DNA from: an uncultured Flavobacteriaceae bacterium
GTDB taxonomy: Bacteria; Bacteroidota; Bacteroidia; Flavobacteriales; Flavobacteriaceae
Direction: 5' to 3'
Assembly (NCBI GenBank): GCA_947500445.1
Contig: CANMSB010000019.1
Span: 1-64,000 of the forward strand
DNA length: 64,000 nt
Of the stretch, positions 7,991 through 18,299 are shown piece after piece. Under the pieces are notes generated by a model. It did no database searches, was not told the origin of the DNA, and saw only the letters and a program-made list of their open reading frames with translations. Every line of letters starts with the position of its first letter. Positions within the stretch are counted from its first letter, which is position 1. The position numbers and the translations under genes are program-made.

Positions 7991-9736
7991 TTGTCGTTTA
8001 AAAAGTTACAAAACCAAAGATTTTTTCAAATATTTACCTGCTTATTGGCTGTTGTTCCAATTATTGTGATTTTGTTTTATCCGCCGTACTCCGAGGCAAT
8101 TGGAAAACAAACATTTCTTTCCATTGCTATAGCAGTAGTTGCTACAGCCTGTTTTTGTTTTATTATAATAGCACTATTTAAGGCTGAAATAGCGTATAAT
8201 TTTTCGGTAATCGATTTTGTTCTATTGGCTCTATTTATCTATTCCGCTATATTTCTGCTGCTTCGTTTTGAAATTCCATATGCAAGTTATAATTTGAAAT
8301 GGGCGGTACTTTATGGTACAAGTTTCATTTTTGGAAAATTTATGGCTGTTAATATTGGAAAAACAGTAATTTGGGCGAGTATCTTTCTTGTTGCTGTGGT
8401 TCATGGTTTTTGGTCGTTCTTACAGATCTTGCCATTTCTTGAAACTAAGTTTCTCTCCTTTAACGTAATAAGTATTTCAATGAAAGGAGGGTATTATAAC
8501 TCTTCTATGCTTGCCTGTATACTAGCGTTAGGTATTTTGTGCGGAATTCACCTATCCAAATGTTCCACTTCTAAGATACTTCGGATAGTTATGGTTATAG
8601 GGGTGGTCTTATTAGCTCTTTTACTACTTATTACCTTATCAAGAGCTGCGTTGTTGATGTGCTTGTTTGGTGTTTTGTTGTTGTTTCGAGTTAGGATAAA
8701 GTATATTCTGGTTCTTTCTTTGCTGATAATAGCACCGTTTCTTTTTTATAAGAAGGATTCCATCGAGGGTAGGTTATTAATTTGGAGGGTCAGTACCGAA
8801 ATTATTGCTGAAAACCTTTGGACAGGTGTCGGGTTCAATAGATTTCAAGCTGAATACAATACTTATCAAGGACTTTTTTTTGAGAAGAATCAAGATTTAG
8901 AAAGTGGACGCCTACTGGCGGCAAACAATTATTTTGCGTTTAACGAGCTGTTGAGAGTACTTGTAGAGTTAGGCGTTTTTGGTTTTTTGCTTTTACTTTT
9001 TTTGCTTTTTCTTTATGCCAGATTGAAAATTGATTTCATCGAAAAGGCGTTGCTGGGAGCATTCTTGGTGTTCGCTCTATTTTCATACCCTTTGGCAGAC
9101 ATTAAAAATTCATTTTTGTTGTTTGTTCTTATGGGAGTTGCGGCCAATGAACAAAGTGCTATGTTTAAAAACGTAAGTAAAAAAGGGAGCCTGATTGTTC
9201 CTGGATGTACGGGACTCACACTGACGATATTATTGATTATTGAAATAGGACAGTTGAAGAAATTGAAAAGTTGGCAAACATCTGAAAATTTGAGGTTGGG
9301 TTCTCCAGGTATAGCAATGGAGCTTTATCAAGACTTGGAAGAGAGTTTTTCCGGTAATCCGGAATTCAATCATAGTTTAGGGGCATTATTGTTTAAATAT
9401 CAAAAGTACAGCGATGCGCTTCCCTTATTGGAAAAAGGTGTTGCACAGATACCAAGTTCAGACATATATGTTTACACGGGGCTGTGCCAAGAGGCTCTAG
9501 GAGAAAAGGAAAGAGCCAAATATCATTTGGAACTTTCTACTCAGATAGTGCCACATTTAATAATTCCAAAATACCATCTGTTCCATTTTTATTTGCGGGC
9601 CGGAGAGCAACAAAACGCACGGCGGATTGGCAATAAGATATTAAATCAAAAAGCGAAAACAATTAGCCCCGCTATTTTGGAAATTAGAAAGGAAATAGCT
9701 ACATTCATCTACGGAAATAAAACTATAAAAAAATGA
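7991..9736 (+). CDS. O-antigen ligase/polymerase (Wzy_C) with C-terminal TPR-like region
   Basis: A 581-residue multi-pass inner-membrane protein of the O-antigen ligase superfamily, which joins O-antigen to lipid A-core or polymerises glycans at the periplasmic face. There are about 10-12 hydrophobic helices up to residue 420. The Wzy_C signature is visible in LLITLSRAALLMCLFG and in GRLLIWR followed by GVGFNRFQAEYN. The last 150 residues are soluble and TPR-like (LGALLFKYQKYSDALPLLEKG). The only start available near the first helix is TTG at 7991. It overlaps the next gene by 4 bp (ATGA), so the two are probably translationally coupled. WaaL-like or Wzy-like activity cannot be separated by sequence alone. 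Confidence 0.82.
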   Translation: MSFKKLQNQRFFQIFTCLLAVVPIIVILFYPPYSEAIGKQTFLSIAIAVVATACFCFIIIALFKAEIAYNFSVIDFVLLALFIYSAIFLLLRFEIPYASYNLKWAVLYGTSFIFGKFMAVNIGKTVIWASIFLVAVVHGFWSFLQILPFLETKFLSFNVISISMKGGYYNSSMLACILALGILCGIHLSKCSTSKILRIVMVIGVVLLALLLLITLSRAALLMCLFGVLLLFRVRIKYILVLSLLIIAPFLFYKKDSIEGRLLIWRVSTEIIAENLWTGVGFNRFQAEYNTYQGLFFEKNQDLESGRLLAANNYFAFNELLRVLVELGVFGFLLLLFLLFLYARLKIDFIEKALLGAFLVFALFSYPLADIKNSFLLFVLMGVAANEQSAMFKNVSKKGSLIVPGCTGLTLTILLIIEIGQLKKLKSWQTSENLRLGSPGIAMELYQDLEESFSGNPEFNHSLGALLFKYQKYSDALPLLEKGVAQIPSSDIYVYTGLCQEALGEKERAKYHLELSTQIVPHLIIPKYHLFHFYLRAGEQQNARRIGNKILNQKAKTISPAILEIRKEIATFIYGNKTIKK

Positions 9737-10911
9737 AAAATTATATATTTGGCGGTTTGTTAACGGTTTTTGTTCTCTTTTTGTCGTGCGAAAAAGAGGT
9801 TGTGGCCATCGAGCAGGACCCTTTAAGCGTAGATTTAGTTGAGGCATGGTTAAGTACGGCTATCCCCGAATCTAATGAGAACCGTATATATCGAAACCAG
9901 ATTCAGTGGGATTGGGAGGGTCTGCAGCGAAAAGATGATAATGTTATTACTGTAAAGTCCAAAAATGCATCGGCTGACCAGACAGAATTCGAACTAGAAG
10001 TAGCATATTTGAACGGTGAGTACAAGGCGGTTGTATATTTCTATATTGAAGCAGGCCTCGATACAGAGGGGAACCTATCAAAAACTACGATAGCCGTCAG
10101 TTTAAATGGTGATATTTTATATAGTAAAAATCCTACTATGGACAGTTTTCAGGTACTCTTGAAAAAGGGACGCTTGACGGCCAATGGAAATTATGGTGAA
10201 GATGGTGGTGGTGGCTCCGGAGGAGGATCTCCTCAGGGATTTGTTTGGAATTCTACTGTTGGGGCCTACGTCTTGGCAAACGTTACGGTTGTTGCGTTTC
10301 AAAATCCCTCATTGAATACTCGAAATGCATTTACATACATAAATTGGGCTAATGTAACCAATTTCGTGTCAAATAATAGTCCTGATTCTCCCAATTATTA
10401 CAATCTTCCAAGCGGAGGGAGCGGTAATAATTCGTCTAATACAAATTGGATTAATCCCAATGCTCCCGGTGATGAAGTTATATTACCTCCGAGTTGTAAA
10501 AGTTTTAAATTTTCAAAAGTTGGAAATGCGCAATTCGCGTATGTAAAAGGAATTCGCTTTTTATTTGTAGAGTCCAGTGGTTCTACAGAGTATGCTAAAT
10601 ATGATAATCCAATAGAATTTTCTACTCCATATGAAGATAGATTCGGGAATGTTTATGACAATGCAACAATAGCTGAAGCTAGTGCTCGGGCACTCAACGA
10701 GGCGATGGAAAGTACTTTCCAGTATACTAAATCTATACCCACCGATATTGGGGAATATAGAATAAAAAAGTATTTTGAGGATAAACTTAGTAGAATCTAT
10801 CCCAATCACATTCCTGGTGGACGAGTACAAATAAGGCCTAGGGAACTAAAAGTTCCGGAGGTTACCGAGTATAAGGCTTCATGGTTTTTTGAGGATGACT
10901 GTGAGGATTAA
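9733..10911 (+). CDS. Lipoprotein of unknown function, Gly-rich linker and conserved C-terminal domain
   Basis: A 392-residue lipoprotein (lipobox VLFLSC, cysteine 19), with an N-terminal beta-rich part, a GGGGSGGGS linker near residue 160, a Ser/Asn-rich stretch, and a C-terminal domain of about 140 residues beginning at CKSFKFSKVG and containing NPIEFSTP and IPGGRVQIRP. I recall similar C-terminal domains at the ends of other Bacteroidota surface proteins, but I cannot name a function. It is coupled to the ligase gene by an ATGA overlap and is followed after 8 bp by a small cytosolic-type protein. A modular secreted protein followed by small genes resembles polymorphic-toxin loci; that reading is inference only. 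Confidence 0.6.
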   Translation: MKNYIFGGLLTVFVLFLSCEKEVVAIEQDPLSVDLVEAWLSTAIPESNENRIYRNQIQWDWEGLQRKDDNVITVKSKNASADQTEFELEVAYLNGEYKAVVYFYIEAGLDTEGNLSKTTIAVSLNGDILYSKNPTMDSFQVLLKKGRLTANGNYGEDGGGGSGGGSPQGFVWNSTVGAYVLANVTVVAFQNPSLNTRNAFTYINWANVTNFVSNNSPDSPNYYNLPSGGSGNNSSNTNWINPNAPGDEVILPPSCKSFKFSKVGNAQFAYVKGIRFLFVESSGSTEYAKYDNPIEFSTPYEDRFGNVYDNATIAEASARALNEAMESTFQYTKSIPTDIGEYRIKKYFEDKLSRIYPNHIPGGRVQIRPRELKVPEVTEYKASWFFEDDCED

Positions 10912-10919
10912 ATCAAAAT

Positions 10920-11546
10920 ATGGAAGATTCAATTTTAAAAACTGTATATAATTATTATCCTAAACACATTGGCTTTTTAGATGGCACAAGAAATATTAAT
11001 AACAAATATTTAGAATCAAAGGAACATCAGAATATCACAACAAGGTTGACAGAGCTTTGTAAACAAAACAATAATGCCTTAAGAGTGACCACTACAAAAA
11101 TTCTAAATGAAGTTAGTAAAAAGTTAGAAATTAGGGATGTTTCAAGAGTATGTCAGGAAGATAGGGCCACATGCTTGCAGCATAGTGGATTTTATAATGA
11201 ACAAGACAAAATATTTAAACCCATATGCTTCGTATTTAGTACTTTGGCTCCTTATTATCATGGCTATATGATGGAAATTAATTTAGTTGAGGATCATAGT
11301 TCAAATGCCTTTAAATATAGATGGGATAGAATTTATGGCCCTATAATTAACTGGCAAGATAACGCTAATTACGCTGTAGTTTACGATATTATCAAGGAAG
11401 TAATACGTAAATTTTCAAACTACAAAGAGTTTCCTAAAGAACTAGTGAATGAAGTAATTCCGAATATCTCCAAGAATAATATTGAATTTGGAGAGATGAC
11501 CTATTTTAATGCGTTTTTTTTGGATAATTTTTTTTGTTACCCTTAA
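10920..11546 (+). CDS. Hypothetical protein, possible immunity-like protein (paralog 1)
   Basis: A 208-residue soluble protein without signal peptide or membrane segment. I do not recognise the family. It starts 8 bp after the lipoprotein gene, so it is likely co-transcribed. Its layout matches the 227-residue protein at 11704: an early YYP motif, a following Lys/Asn-rich helix, an LEIR/LEKK helix, a central beta region, and a C-terminal FNAFFLDNFF segment comparable to LENVLFSKCF. The similarity is distant, and I judged it by eye. Codon use is very AT-rich. Confidence 0.55.
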   Translation: MEDSILKTVYNYYPKHIGFLDGTRNINNKYLESKEHQNITTRLTELCKQNNNALRVTTTKILNEVSKKLEIRDVSRVCQEDRATCLQHSGFYNEQDKIFKPICFVFSTLAPYYHGYMMEINLVEDHSSNAFKYRWDRIYGPIINWQDNANYAVVYDIIKEVIRKFSNYKEFPKELVNEVIPNISKNNIEFGEMTYFNAFFLDNFFCYP

Positions 11547-11556
11547 GAATATAATC

Positions 11557-11700
11557 ATGGAAGTTGACTTTAATATTTTGGATATCTACTTTACTTTAGA
11601 CACTGGTCAACTGGTAATTGTAGGTCTTTTTCTTTTTTTCTTCTTTTACGGTGTTTCAAGCTTTCTTCTTTATCTAAGAAAAAAGATAATTAGTTTATAG
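11557..11700 (+). CDS. Small single-pass membrane protein
   Basis: ATG 11557 opens a 47-codon frame. The product has an acidic N-terminus (MEVDFNILDIYF), one strongly hydrophobic helix (LVIVGLFLFFFFYGVSSFLL) and a basic tail (RKKIISL), as expected for an inner-membrane protein with its C-terminus in the cytoplasm. The open frame extends 16 codons upstream into the previous gene, which is less likely coding. It sits 10 bp after the first small paralog and 3 bp before the second. Function unknown. Confidence 0.5.
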   Translation: MEVDFNILDIYFTLDTGQLVIVGLFLFFFFYGVSSFLLYLRKKIISL

Positions 11701-11703
11701 AGT

Positions 11704-12387
11704 TTGATAGAGTTAGCGAATATTAACTCACTTGATTCTAATATAGTAAGCAATTTACAACTATATTATCCACAATGTTTTGAAATAAGAAAACCTAAGC
11801 ATGAAATAAAGGAAAATAAGCTTAAAGGGTTAGGAAATCTTATAGATACTTTGCTGATGGATCAGCAAAGCTTCAGGAAATTCTGGGTAAATGGTTTTTG
11901 TCGTGAACTAGAAAAAAAATTGGGCCTAACAGTTTTAGCCCCTACTGGTGGTCCCATACCGGCCTATAGCGCCAAAATACCACTTGGAAGCTACCAAAAG
12001 GATTTTTTTGCCGAGTTGTATTTGGATGTTGGGCTAACACTACAATGTTATCGTGTCAGAATCGTAATCCTTAACCCAAAAATGAATATTTACTGTCAAG
12101 AGGCAAAGTGGATATCCAGTGTGGGTACTGGGGTGGACACCTTGGTGGTTTCCCCAATGGAAAGGCTATACTTGAAAACGATGAAGAAGGTCATTAACTT
12201 TGTGGCCGAAAAGTTTGAAAACGCAGTATTTTTATCTTACAACCAAGGAATTAGAAAATTTGATAAGCTCAATGGTAACCTTCCCGAGATAGATGATGTA
12301 CTTACCTTGGAAAATGTGCTATTCTCCAAATGCTTTCCTTTAAATGAGCCAAGGATACTTATTGGTGACAGGGATTATCAGCCATGA
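11704..12387 (+). CDS. Hypothetical protein, possible immunity-like protein (paralog 2)
   Basis: A 227-residue soluble protein of unknown family. The start is TTG at 11704; the next in-frame ATG would remove about 50 residues, including the YYP motif shared with the protein at 10920. It shares with that protein an LYYP motif, an ELEKKLG helix and a C-terminal LENVLFSKCFPL segment. It follows the 47-residue membrane ORF by 3 bp. Base composition becomes less AT-rich in its second half, toward the right edge of the accessory block. Confidence 0.55.
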   Translation: MIELANINSLDSNIVSNLQLYYPQCFEIRKPKHEIKENKLKGLGNLIDTLLMDQQSFRKFWVNGFCRELEKKLGLTVLAPTGGPIPAYSAKIPLGSYQKDFFAELYLDVGLTLQCYRVRIVILNPKMNIYCQEAKWISSVGTGVDTLVVSPMERLYLKTMKKVINFVAEKFENAVFLSYNQGIRKFDKLNGNLPEIDDVLTLENVLFSKCFPLNEPRILIGDRDYQP

Positions 12388-12457
12388 TGTCCCTAAAAGC
12401 ATCTTAATATGCACTTTACCTTTTTTCATATGAATATTGACCCAAGAACGCTCTCTG

Positions 12458-12805
12458 ATGAATGAAAACACCTTAAGGTCAAGAATGAAATGGTGGGAAT
12501 CCAAAAGATGGTTATACAACGTGATGGTCGGCGCTTTTGGGCTGTATGGAATACTTGCCGGATGTTCCGGAAAAACGTATGCTTGGACCGCAATTGATAC
12601 TATTGGGGTTTTACTTTGGGCGACGGCGGTAAACGTGTTTTATACTATGGGCGTTATAGTAGAACTTTTGGATTGGTACTACCTAAAAAATAAACTGCGG
12701 ATGAGTAGGTTCAGGCTGTTCTTTTTTTGTGTTGGAAGCCTATTCGGATGCTTATTGACCCTAGGTTGCGCCAGGCTTCATTTCTTAGACGTAGTGTTGT
12801 GGTAG
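12458..12805 (+). CDS. Small integral membrane protein of unknown function
   Basis: A 115-residue protein with about three or four hydrophobic segments: VMVGAFGLYGILAG, IGVLLWATAVNVFYTMGVIV and FFFCVGSLFGCLLTLGCA. ATG 12458 (MNENTLRSRMKW) is chosen over an upstream TTG because it begins with a typical charged N-terminus. A positively charged loop (KNKLRMSRFR) precedes the last helix. No family recognised. It is the last gene of the block that started with the ligase. Confidence 0.55.
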   Translation: MNENTLRSRMKWWESKRWLYNVMVGAFGLYGILAGCSGKTYAWTAIDTIGVLLWATAVNVFYTMGVIVELLDWYYLKNKLRMSRFRLFFFCVGSLFGCLLTLGCARLHFLDVVLW

Positions 12806-12948
12806 CCGATGTTTCAAAAAAGGTCGGGAATGGGTCCTGCAACTAGCGTCCATTGCGCTATCAACAAATGGCTTTTGCCGAAATGTTCGTATTGGTATTT
12901 AAGTAGCCTTTAACAACCAAATAGCGAAGTTGTTCCGTATCTTCCAAT

Positions 12949-13305
12949 ATGCAAGCTACTTTTACGAACAGTACCGCATTGTTGCAAAATGCCATTTCCG
13001 TAGGGTTATACCAACCGTTGATCGCCCAATTGGAGAAGGACTTTTTATTGTCGAACCTTCAGATCGATATCGGTTTGGGCATGTTTCCCGAAGATTTAGG
13101 GTCCACCTTACACGAAAAAGTATACCATTTGATTATGGAAAAGTTTTCGGCCTATCTTAATTTACTCTATGTAATCGACGTACCGGAAAGTGCCTTCAAG
13201 GAAATACAGGTTACCGATGTAGTTGAGGTAGCGGAACAGGTTTCGTTCTTGATATTAAAAAGGGAGTTTCAAAAAGTGAAATTAAAGGAACTGTATAGCA
13301 ATTGA
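12949..13305 (+). CDS. Conserved-looking hypothetical protein
   Basis: A 118-residue soluble protein, mostly helical by appearance, with no signal peptide and no motif I can name. Codon use and GC match the core genome rather than the AT-rich block, which suggests an ordinary chromosomal gene. It converges on an outer-membrane protein gene; between them GCTCC (13337) and GGAGC (13352) could form a weak hairpin without a T-run. Confidence 0.55.
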   Translation: MQATFTNSTALLQNAISVGLYQPLIAQLEKDFLLSNLQIDIGLGMFPEDLGSTLHEKVYHLIMEKFSAYLNLLYVIDVPESAFKEIQVTDVVEVAEQVSFLILKREFQKVKLKELYSN

Positions 13306-13387
13306 ATTTTGTTGCGGCTTGGTACCCGAACTAGATGCTCCTATTTTGACGGGAGCTGCGGACCATAAAGGCCAAAGTAAACGATCA

Positions 13388-13903
13388 CTAAAAATAAAAA
13401 CGGATAAAGGGCGCCCAGGCATTTAGATAGATGCTGTCGTCATTATTAAAAAGGACGTTGTAGCGAATGCCAACGGTGGTAAAACGGTTGGTATAGCCCA
13501 CACCCAGAAAAAGTGCGGGAGACCAAAAGTTATCGTTCAAATCGCCCAGGCTTTGGTTGACCCGTAACTGTTCCAATTCTGCAGAAAGTTGTAAAAAGTC
13601 TACCGGGTTGTAAAGGTTGATGATACTACCGCCATAGGCCGTTAGTTTGCTGTCGTTCACTTTCGAATAGATAATGCTCAACCCGATCCCGGTAGCAAAT
13701 TTGTCCGATACTTGATAAATGGCACTTGGCGCCAGTGAGCCGTTGAAGCCGGCGTTGTTGAACCCAACGCCCACACCACCGCCAAAACGGACCCTTTCCC
13801 AAAAGGTGTTCACCGGAGGCGCATTTTGGGCCAGGGCAGCGGATGATAAGGTCAGTAGGAAAAATAGGAGCTGGATTTTTTTCAGGTATGGAGAAGGTCG
13901 CAT
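13388..13903 (-). CDS. Small outer-membrane beta-barrel protein
   Basis: A 171-residue protein with a signal peptide (cleavage after AALAQ, near residue 26) and repeated amphipathic strands rich in Gly and aromatic residues (RFGGGVGVGFNNAGFNG, FATGIGLSIIYSKV). It ends in AWAPFIRFYF, with the terminal phenylalanine usual for barrel insertion by BAM. It is divergent from sucA with 165 bp between. Homologs beside sucA in related genomes may carry 2-oxoglutarate-related names copied from the neighbour; nothing in this sequence supports an enzyme. Confidence 0.7.
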   Translation of the reverse strand: MRPSPYLKKIQLLFFLLTLSSAALAQNAPPVNTFWERVRFGGGVGVGFNNAGFNGSLAPSAIYQVSDKFATGIGLSIIYSKVNDSKLTAYGGSIINLYNPVDFLQLSAELEQLRVNQSLGDLNDNFWSPALFLGVGYTNRFTTVGIRYNVLFNNDDSIYLNAWAPFIRFYF

Positions 13904-13966
13904 TGGTCGGGTAGCTTTTGCATTACATTAATACCCCTAAGATACCCCGATAAAAGGGAAATATTG

Positions 13967-13974
13967 TATTTTTG
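13967..13974 (+). promoter_or_regulatory. -7 box upstream of sucA
   Basis: TATTTTTG matches TAnnTTTG, about 95 bp before the sucA ATG, leaving a leader of roughly 85-90 nt. No clear -33 partner is visible. Confidence 0.4.
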
Positions 13975-14068
13975 ATAAAATAATATAGAGAAGGTTCCGT
14001 TCGGGAAAAAGAGGTCAAATGACCTTTATGAACATTTCAACGGTATCAATAACTAGAGCAAGCCTTGC

Positions 14069-16885
14069 ATGGATAAGTACTCCTTTTTAAACGCAGCACA
14101 CACTTCTTTTTTTGCCGAAACATACGACAAATATTTAGCCAATCCGGATAGCATAGAGCCCAGTTGGCGGGCCTTTTTTCAGGGTTTCGACTTCGGAACC
14201 GAAAGTGCTTTGGACGATTTGGACCTTGTGGATGGTGTTGCATCGGTCACCACCGCGAACGGAAAAAAGGCGGAGGTGCCCCAATCGTTACAAAAGGAGT
14301 TCCAGGTCATACGGCTGATCGATGGGTATCGCAGTAGGGGACACCTGTTCACGGAAACCAATCCCGTTCGGGAGCGTAGAAAGTATGTTCCCACCTTGGA
14401 TATCGAAAATTTTGGCCTTACGGAGGCCGATTTGGACAGTACCTTCAGTGCCGGCGAGATCATCGGTATCGGAACGTCCAGCCTCAGAAATATCATTGGC
14501 CATTTAAAACGGATCTATTGCGATTCCATTGGTGTGGAATATATGTACATCCGTAAGCCGGAACGTTTACAATGGATACAGGAATGGTTGAACGTAAACG
14601 ACAACCACCCCGACTTTTCCAACGACCGCAAAAAGCATATTCTAAAAAAACTGAACCAGGCCGTTTCGTTCGAAACGTTTTTACACACCAAGTACGTCGG
14701 TCAAAAGCGGTTCTCCTTGGAAGGGAACGAATCGTTGATCCCGGCATTGGACGCCATAGTGGAACAGGCCGCGGAAATGGGCGTGAAGCAATTTGTAATG
14801 GGTATGGCCCACCGGGGGCGCTTGAACGTGCTCACCAATATTTTTGGCAAAGCGGCAAAAGATATTTTTAGCGAGTTCGATGGCAAGGATTATGAGCAGG
14901 AAATATTCGATGGCGATGTAAAGTATCACCTCGGGTGGACCAGCGATCGCATGTCGGACAACGGCAATAAGATAAAAATGAATATCGCCCCCAACCCGTC
15001 CCATCTTGAAACGGTCGGTGCCGTAGTGGAGGGGATCACGAGGGCAAAACAAGATGCCCACTTCTCGGACGATTTTTCAAAAGTACTCCCGATCGTAGTA
15101 CATGGCGATGCCGCCATTGCCGGACAGGGATTGGTGTACGAGGTGGTGCAAATGGCAAATTTGGACGGATACAAGACCGGTGGTACCATTCATATCGTGG
15201 TCAATAATCAGATCGGTTTTACCACCAATTATTTAGATGCCCGTTCGTCTACCTATTGTACCGATGTTGGCAAGGTGACACTTAGTCCCGTATTGCATGT
15301 CAATGCCGACGATCCCGAGGCCGTGGTACATGCGGCACTGTTTGCTTTGGAATATCGCATGCGTTTCAAAAGGGATGTTTTTATCGATTTGTTGGGATAT
15401 CGGAAATATGGGCATAATGAAGGGGACGAACCCCGGTTCACCCAGCCAAAACTCTACAAGGCCATTGCCAAACATAAGAATCCGCGCGATATTTATGCCG
15501 AGAAGTTGCTTTCCCAAGGCATTATCGATGAAGGACATGTGAAAAAATTGGAGGCGGAGTATAAGGCTTCCTTGGAAGAAGAACTGGAAGATTCCCGAAA
15601 AGAGGACAAAACCGTAATTACCCCGTTCATGGCCGATGAATGGAAAGGTTTTCAGAACGTAAGGGAATGGGAAATGATGGAAGGTGTGAACACCAAGTAC
15701 CCCAAAAAGAAGTTGACCCAAGTGGCCAAGGTATTGACGGAACTTCCCGAAAACAAAAAGTTTTTAAGAAAGGTCGAAAAACTGGTGCGCGATCGTAAAA
15801 AGATGTTTTTTGAAACGGACAAGCTCGATTGGGCCATGGGCGAACTGCTCGCCTATGGGTCTCTTTTGGAAGAAGGTTTCGGAGTGCGCATGTCTGGGCA
15901 GGACGTAGAGCGGGGTACCTTTTCACATCGGCATGCAGTCATGAAGGTAGAGGAAAGTGAGGAAGAGGTGCTGCTGCTGAACCATGTTTCGGAAAAACAG
16001 GGCGATTTTCAGATATACAATTCCCTGCTCTCCGAGTATGGTGTGGTCGGCTTCGATTATGGCTATGCCATGGCGAGTCCGAATACCCTGACCATTTGGG
16101 AGGCGCAGTTCGGTGACTTTAGTAACGGTGCCCAGATCATGATCGATCAGTATATTTCTGCCGCCGAGGACAAATGGAAGCTTCAGAACGGACTCGTAAT
16201 GTTGTTGCCCCACGGTTACGAAGGCCAGGGTGCCGAACATTCCTCGGCCCGCATGGAGCGCTACCTACAACTTTGCGCGCGGGACAATATGTACATTGCC
16301 GACGTTACCACCCCGGCACAAATGTTCCATATTTTGCGCAGGCAAATGAAGGCCGGTTTCAGAAAACCTTTGATTATCTTTACTCCAAAGAGCCTATTGC
16401 GGCACCCAAGGGCCGTTTCCTCTTCGGACGATTTGGCCAACGGGGCATTTAAGGAAGTGATCGACGATGATGCGGCTACGGTAAAAGAGGTCAAAAGTTT
16501 GGTCTTTTGTACAGGAAAGTTTTACTATGATCTGTTGGCTGCGAAAGAGGCCAATGATCGAAAGGACGTGGCACTGGTACGCGTAGAGCAATTGTTTCCA
16601 TTGCCATCCGAGCAAATGAACGCATTGATTTCCAAATATAAAAATGCAAAGGACCTGGTTTGGGCGCAGGAAGAACCCCGTAATATGGGAGCCTGGAGCC
16701 ATATGATGATGCATTTTGAGGGAGCACATCGGTTTAGGGTGGCTTCAAGACGCTTTTATGCCTCTCCGGCGGCGGGAAGTGCGGTGCGATCTAAAAACAG
16801 GCACCAACAGGTGATCGAATACGTTTTTGATGCCGAAAAAGACAATTCAAATAGAAAAATAACAAAGCAAACAGTACAAGAATGA
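14069..16885 (+). CDS. sucA: 2-oxoglutarate dehydrogenase E1 component
   Basis: The thiamine-diphosphate-dependent E1 subunit decarboxylates 2-oxoglutarate in the TCA cycle and passes the succinyl group to the lipoyl arm of E2. It is full length at 938 residues. Visible are the N-terminal E2-contact segment ([19 protein letters not shown], then [10 protein letters not shown]), [11 protein letters not shown], the ThDP motif region [14 protein letters not shown] with NNQIGFTT, and the C-terminal transketolase-like part ([10 protein letters not shown]). Its stop overlaps the sucB start by 4 bp (ATGA), so the two subunits are translationally coupled. Confidence 0.97.
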   Translation: MDKYSFLNAAHTSFFAETYDKYLANPDSIEPSWRAFFQGFDFGTESALDDLDLVDGVASVTTANGKKAEVPQSLQKEFQVIRLIDGYRSRGHLFTETNPVRERRKYVPTLDIENFGLTEADLDSTFSAGEIIGIGTSSLRNIIGHLKRIYCDSIGVEYMYIRKPERLQWIQEWLNVNDNHPDFSNDRKKHILKKLNQAVSFETFLHTKYVGQKRFSLEGNESLIPALDAIVEQAAEMGVKQFVMGMAHRGRLNVLTNIFGKAAKDIFSEFDGKDYEQEIFDGDVKYHLGWTSDRMSDNGNKIKMNIAPNPSHLETVGAVVEGITRAKQDAHFSDDFSKVLPIVVHGDAAIAGQGLVYEVVQMANLDGYKTGGTIHIVVNNQIGFTTNYLDARSSTYCTDVGKVTLSPVLHVNADDPEAVVHAALFALEYRMRFKRDVFIDLLGYRKYGHNEGDEPRFTQPKLYKAIAKHKNPRDIYAEKLLSQGIIDEGHVKKLEAEYKASLEEELEDSRKEDKTVITPFMADEWKGFQNVREWEMMEGVNTKYPKKKLTQVAKVLTELPENKKFLRKVEKLVRDRKKMFFETDKLDWAMGELLAYGSLLEEGFGVRMSGQDVERGTFSHRHAVMKVEESEEEVLLLNHVSEKQGDFQIYNSLLSEYGVVGFDYGYAMASPNTLTIWEAQFGDFSNGAQIMIDQYISAAEDKWKLQNGLVMLLPHGYEGQGAEHSSARMERYLQLCARDNMYIADVTTPAQMFHILRRQMKAGFRKPLIIFTPKSLLRHPRAVSSSDDLANGAFKEVIDDDAATVKEVKSLVFCTGKFYYDLLAAKEANDRKDVALVRVEQLFPLPSEQMNALISKYKNAKDLVWAQEEPRNMGAWSHMMMHFEGAHRFRVASRRFYASPAAGSAVRSKNRHQQVIEYVFDAEKDNSNRKITKQTVQE

Positions 16886-18159
16886 TTTTAGAAATGAAAG
16901 TCCCTTCACCGGGTGAATCGATTACCGAGGTAGAAATTGCGGAATGGTTGGTTGAAGATGGTGACTACGTAGAAAAAGATCAGGCCATAGCCGAAGTAGA
17001 TTCCGATAAGGCGACCTTGGAGCTGCCTGCGGAAGCTAGCGGTACCATTACCCTTAAGGCCGAGGTGGGTGATGCCGTGGAGGTGGGTGCGATTGTCTGT
17101 TTGATCGATACCAGTGCCGAAAAGCCCGGAGGTGCGAGTGCCGGGGCGTCCAGTACCATGGGCGGTGGCAATGAAGGTTCCGGCAGTAATGCCGAGAAGG
17201 ATCTGCAACAGCAGAAAGAAGATACCAAAACCAATGCAGATAGCGAAAAGGCACCGCAACCCGCACAGGCAAAAGACACCTATGCCTCTGGGACGGCTTC
17301 CCCGGCGGCCAAAAAGATATTGGACGAAAAAGGGATTTCCGCCAGTGCCGTAAAAGGTTCCGGTCGTGATGGCCGCATCACCAAGGACGATGCAGTAAAA
17401 GCGGTACCTTCCATGGGCACCCCAAGCGGAGGTTCTCGAGGGGAGTCCCGTTCGAAGCTGTCCATGTTACGTAGGAAAGTGGCCGAACGCCTGGTATCCG
17501 TTAAAAATGAAACGGCCATGCTGACGACCTTTAACGAGGTGGACATGTCGCCAATTTTTGAATTGCGAAAACAATATAAGCAAGCGTTCAAGGCAAAACA
17601 CGGAGTAGGCCTAGGGTTTATGAGCTTTTTTACAAAAGCGGTGGTCCGGGCACTTCAAATGTATCCTTCCGTGAACGCCATGATCGATGGAAAGGAAATG
17701 ATCAGCTATGACTTTTGCGACATCAGTATTGCAGTATCGGGTCCGAAAGGGCTTATGGTTCCCGTCATCCGAAATGCGGAGAACTTGACCTTTAGGGGCG
17801 TGGAGTCCGAGGTGAAGCGTTTGGCGATTCGGGCCAGAGAAGGGGAGATTACCGTTGATGAAATGACCGGAGGTACCTTTACGATTACCAATGGCGGTGT
17901 TTTCGGTTCCTTGCTGAGTACACCGATCATTAATCCTCCGCAGAGCGCGATCTTAGGAATGCATAATATTGTGGAGCGTCCGATTGCCAGGGATGGTGCC
18001 ATCGCCATTGCCCCGATCATGTACGTGGCCCTGTCCTACGATCATCGTATCATTGATGGCAAGGAATCCGTTGGCTTTTTGGTCGCGGTCAAGGAAGCGC
18101 TGGAAAATCCGGAGGAGCTGCTTATGGATAACGATGTTAAAAAGGCATTGGAAATGTAG
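16882..18159 (+). CDS. sucB: Dihydrolipoyllysine succinyltransferase (E2 of 2-oxoglutarate dehydrogenase)
   Basis: It transfers the succinyl group from the lipoyl arm to CoA. The domain order is clear over 425 residues: lipoyl domain with lipoyl-lysine Lys43 in VDSDKATLE; a Gly/Ser/Ala-rich linker; the E3-binding domain ([20 protein letters not shown], near 135-170); then the acyltransferase domain with the HRIIDG active-site motif near the C-terminus. It begins inside the last codons of sucA. The E3 (lipoamide dehydrogenase) gene is not in the window. Confidence 0.97.
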   Translation: MILEMKVPSPGESITEVEIAEWLVEDGDYVEKDQAIAEVDSDKATLELPAEASGTITLKAEVGDAVEVGAIVCLIDTSAEKPGGASAGASSTMGGGNEGSGSNAEKDLQQQKEDTKTNADSEKAPQPAQAKDTYASGTASPAAKKILDEKGISASAVKGSGRDGRITKDDAVKAVPSMGTPSGGSRGESRSKLSMLRRKVAERLVSVKNETAMLTTFNEVDMSPIFELRKQYKQAFKAKHGVGLGFMSFFTKAVVRALQMYPSVNAMIDGKEMISYDFCDISIAVSGPKGLMVPVIRNAENLTFRGVESEVKRLAIRAREGEITVDEMTGGTFTITNGGVFGSLLSTPIINPPQSAILGMHNIVERPIARDGAIAIAPIMYVALSYDHRIIDGKESVGFLVAVKEALENPEELLMDNDVKKALEM

Positions 18160-18183
18160 CAGTGTCCTTACAAAAATAAATTC

Positions 18184-18223
18184 AAAAAAATCCCGACACG
18201 CTTTGATTGTCGGGATTTTTTTG
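18184..18223 (+). terminator. Rho-independent terminator of sucA-sucB
   Basis: Perfect stem TCCCGACA / TGTCGGGA with a 9-nt loop, an A-run before and a T-run after. It can work on both strands. Confidence 0.85.
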
Positions 18224-18299
18224 TTTGGCCGATCGATGCCGCGATAGCTTCTGGTAACATCGGACTTTTTTTGCGTCTTAATCCAAATTGCACAAGGGG

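Noticed and set aside
15233-15721. 162-codon minus-strand frame inside sucA
   Set aside because: Antisense shadow of a highly conserved gene.
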